Source of the DNA: Thermoanaerobaculales bacterium
GTDB taxonomy: Bacteria; Acidobacteriota; Thermoanaerobaculia; Thermoanaerobaculales; Sulfomarinibacteraceae
Direction of reading: 5' to 3'
Assembly: GCA_025456385.1 (NCBI GenBank)
Contig: JALOKS010000031.1
Coordinates: 1-14,183, forward strand
Length of the DNA stretch: 14,183 nt
Below are positions 13,163 to 14,183 of this stretch, one piece after another. A program made the translations under genes and the position numbers. A model generated the notes under the pieces. It ran no database searches, was not told where the DNA came from, and was given only the letters and a program-made list of their open reading frames with translations. Every line of letters starts with the position of its first letter. Positions within the stretch are counted from its first letter, which is position 1.

Positions 13163-14183
13163 TCACTGCCACACGAGAGCGAGCTCGAGAACGACGACGT
13201 CGGACTGCCTGGGTTTGAACGGCCTCTCCTCGATGCGCTCAGCAGCCTCCTCCGAGGCCGCCGCGATGCGGTCGATCTCCGCCTGGAGCTCGGCGGCGAG
13301 GTCTTCGAGCTCGAGCTCGAGCCGCTCGATCTCTCGCTCCGACTCGGCCACGGAGCCCTCGGCGCTCTGCCGCATGCGCCGCTTGCCGGCGGCCGTCTTG
13401 AGCTTGGATGCCGCCTTGTGCGACGCCGACCGCACCCCCCGCGAGCCGAGCAGCACCGAGAGCAGGCCCTCGACCGCACCCATCGCTTCCTCGGCCCGGC
13501 GCGCCTGCAGCTGCGAACGGTCGCGGTCGAGCTCGTCCCGCTCGCGCGCGACCCGAGTGCGCAGGGTCGCCATCCGGCCCTCGAAACGGGTCCGCAGCCG
13601 GACCTGGGTCGCGTCGTCCGCACGGTCGGCAGCTTCCAGGCAGCGGGCCAGGAATGCCTCGTGGCTCTCCCCGTGGCGGGCGGCGAGCCTGAGGCCCTCG
13701 TTCACCGGCACCATCACCGGCTGCCGAGCCCGCCATGACCTGAAGGCCGCGTCGGCCTTCCCGAGCTGGGCCGCCAGCTCGGTCGGCGCGGCCGTCGGGA
13801 AGGACATCTCCGACGGCGGCTCGGCGGCGAGCGCCGGCGCCGCCGCGAGGGCCTCGGCATCCTCCCAGCGGATGCGGCCGCGGTCGTCGACCGGAGCCAG
13901 CCACAGCTCCTCCCCTTCGCGCACGAGGTCGAGAGCGGCCCGCTCGACGCTCACCCGGGCGCGAAGCATCACGCTGGGCGCCGCTTGGCCGCCGCCGGTC
14001 ACGGCGAAACGCACCGGAACCGCCACACCCAGCGGCGGCGGCGCGGCGGCGCCGGCGATCGGCGGTCCTGACCCAGCAGAAGCCGACTCCGCTGTCGCGC
14101 CGCGCCTCAGGAGCGGCGCCATCTCCACCAGGGTGAGGGGGCCGCGCAGGTAGGACATCGCCCAGCGCGAGGCGAAGGTGACG
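13163..14183 (-). CDS. C-terminal part of a HerA/DUF87-like ATP-binding protein with coiled coil (5' end outside window)
   Basis: The frame is open to the window edge, so the first visible Met (14158) is not necessarily the start: the upstream codons read VTFASRWAMSYLRGPLTLVEM without a stop. 'RWxxSYLRGPLT' is a stretch I associate with the end of the ATPase core of bacterial HerA/DUF87-type ATP-binding proteins. The 340 visible residues continue with an Ala/Pro-rich linker, a beta-rich region (VRFAVTGGG...LWLAPVDDRGRIRW), a helical region and a long coiled coil rich in Glu and Arg (about 200-310 from Met14158: SEREIERLELELEDLAAELQ). The end PFKPRQSDVVVLELALVWQ fits this protein type. The Walker A and B motifs must lie outside the window. 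Such ATPases act as DNA or protein motors, but no function is assigned to this one. The LpdD-like gene follows after 35 bp. Confidence 0.6.
   Translation of the reverse strand, partial: VTFASRWAMSYLRGPLTLVEMAPLLRRGATAESASAGSGPPIAGAAAPPPLGVAVPVRFAVTGGGQAAPSVMLRARVSVERAALDLVREGEELWLAPVDDRGRIRWEDAEALAAAPALAAEPPSEMSFPTAAPTELAAQLGKADAAFRSWRARQPVMVPVNEGLRLAARHGESHEAFLARCLEAADRADDATQVRLRTRFEGRMATLRTRVARERDELDRDRSQLQARRAEEAMGAVEGLLSVLLGSRGVRSASHKAASKLKTAAGKRRMRQSAEGSVAESEREIERLELELEDLAAELQAEIDRIAAASEEAAERIEERPFKPRQSDVVVLELALVWQ

Noticed and set aside
12709..13623. Upstream in-frame extension of the DUF2298 gene by 305 codons
   Set aside because: The added stretch is Arg/Ser-rich and overlaps the LpdD-like and ATPase genes in other frames; the family-like sequence begins at the ATG at 12708.

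Overview
The window is strongly GC-rich and densely coding, with no RNA genes, insertion sequences or CRISPR arrays that I can see. The mix of very large multiheme cytochromes, a 'YYY' (DUF2298) membrane protein, a HerA-like ATPase tail and an LpdD-like protein suggests an environmental bacterium of the Acidobacteriota (Thermoanaerobaculia/Holophagae-like) or a similar high-GC lineage such as Myxococcota. This is an inference from gene content; the window contains no phylogenetic marker.

Layout. (1) 1-121: the last 39 codons of a gene, possibly a GNAT acetyltransferase, followed by a GC-rich hairpin. (2) 262-5109: a divergent electron-transfer locus. On the minus strand is a 1046-residue protein that fuses 23 CxxCH heme sites to a formate-dehydrogenase-gamma-like cytochrome b domain. 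On the plus strand is a NapC/NirT-like cytochrome with three membrane segments and six heme sites, the first being CxxxCH. They share a 246-bp intergenic region with a promoter-like sequence in each direction. (3) 5207-6340: a protein with an N-terminal Swt1-type HEPN-like domain whose RNase motif looks degenerate, a disordered linker and an unrecognised C-terminal domain. (4) 6340-6381: a perfect 19-bp inverted repeat filling the gap between two convergent genes. (5) 6380-8407 (minus): an MltF-like lytic transglycosylase with an extra substrate-binding domain. (6) 8465-9640: an unrecognised single-pass membrane protein, divergent from it. (7) 14183-9651, minus strand: a four-gene run of a HerA-like ATPase C-terminus (cut by the window edge), an LpdD-like small protein, a DUF2298 membrane protein and a GtrB-like polyprenyl-phosphate glycosyltransferase.

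How the genes may work together. The two cytochromes probably move electrons between the quinone pool and periplasmic or extracellular partners. The DUF2298 and GtrB-like pair probably belongs to cell-envelope glycosylation: GtrB-type enzymes make a lipid-linked sugar and DUF2298 proteins look like multi-spanning transferases that could use it. The transglycosylase remodels peptidoglycan.

Several genes lack a Shine-Dalgarno sequence and instead have a -10-like hexamer only 6-11 bases before the start codon, which suggests leaderless or near-leaderless transcripts. The two cytochrome genes are the exception, with clear GGAGG-type sites.
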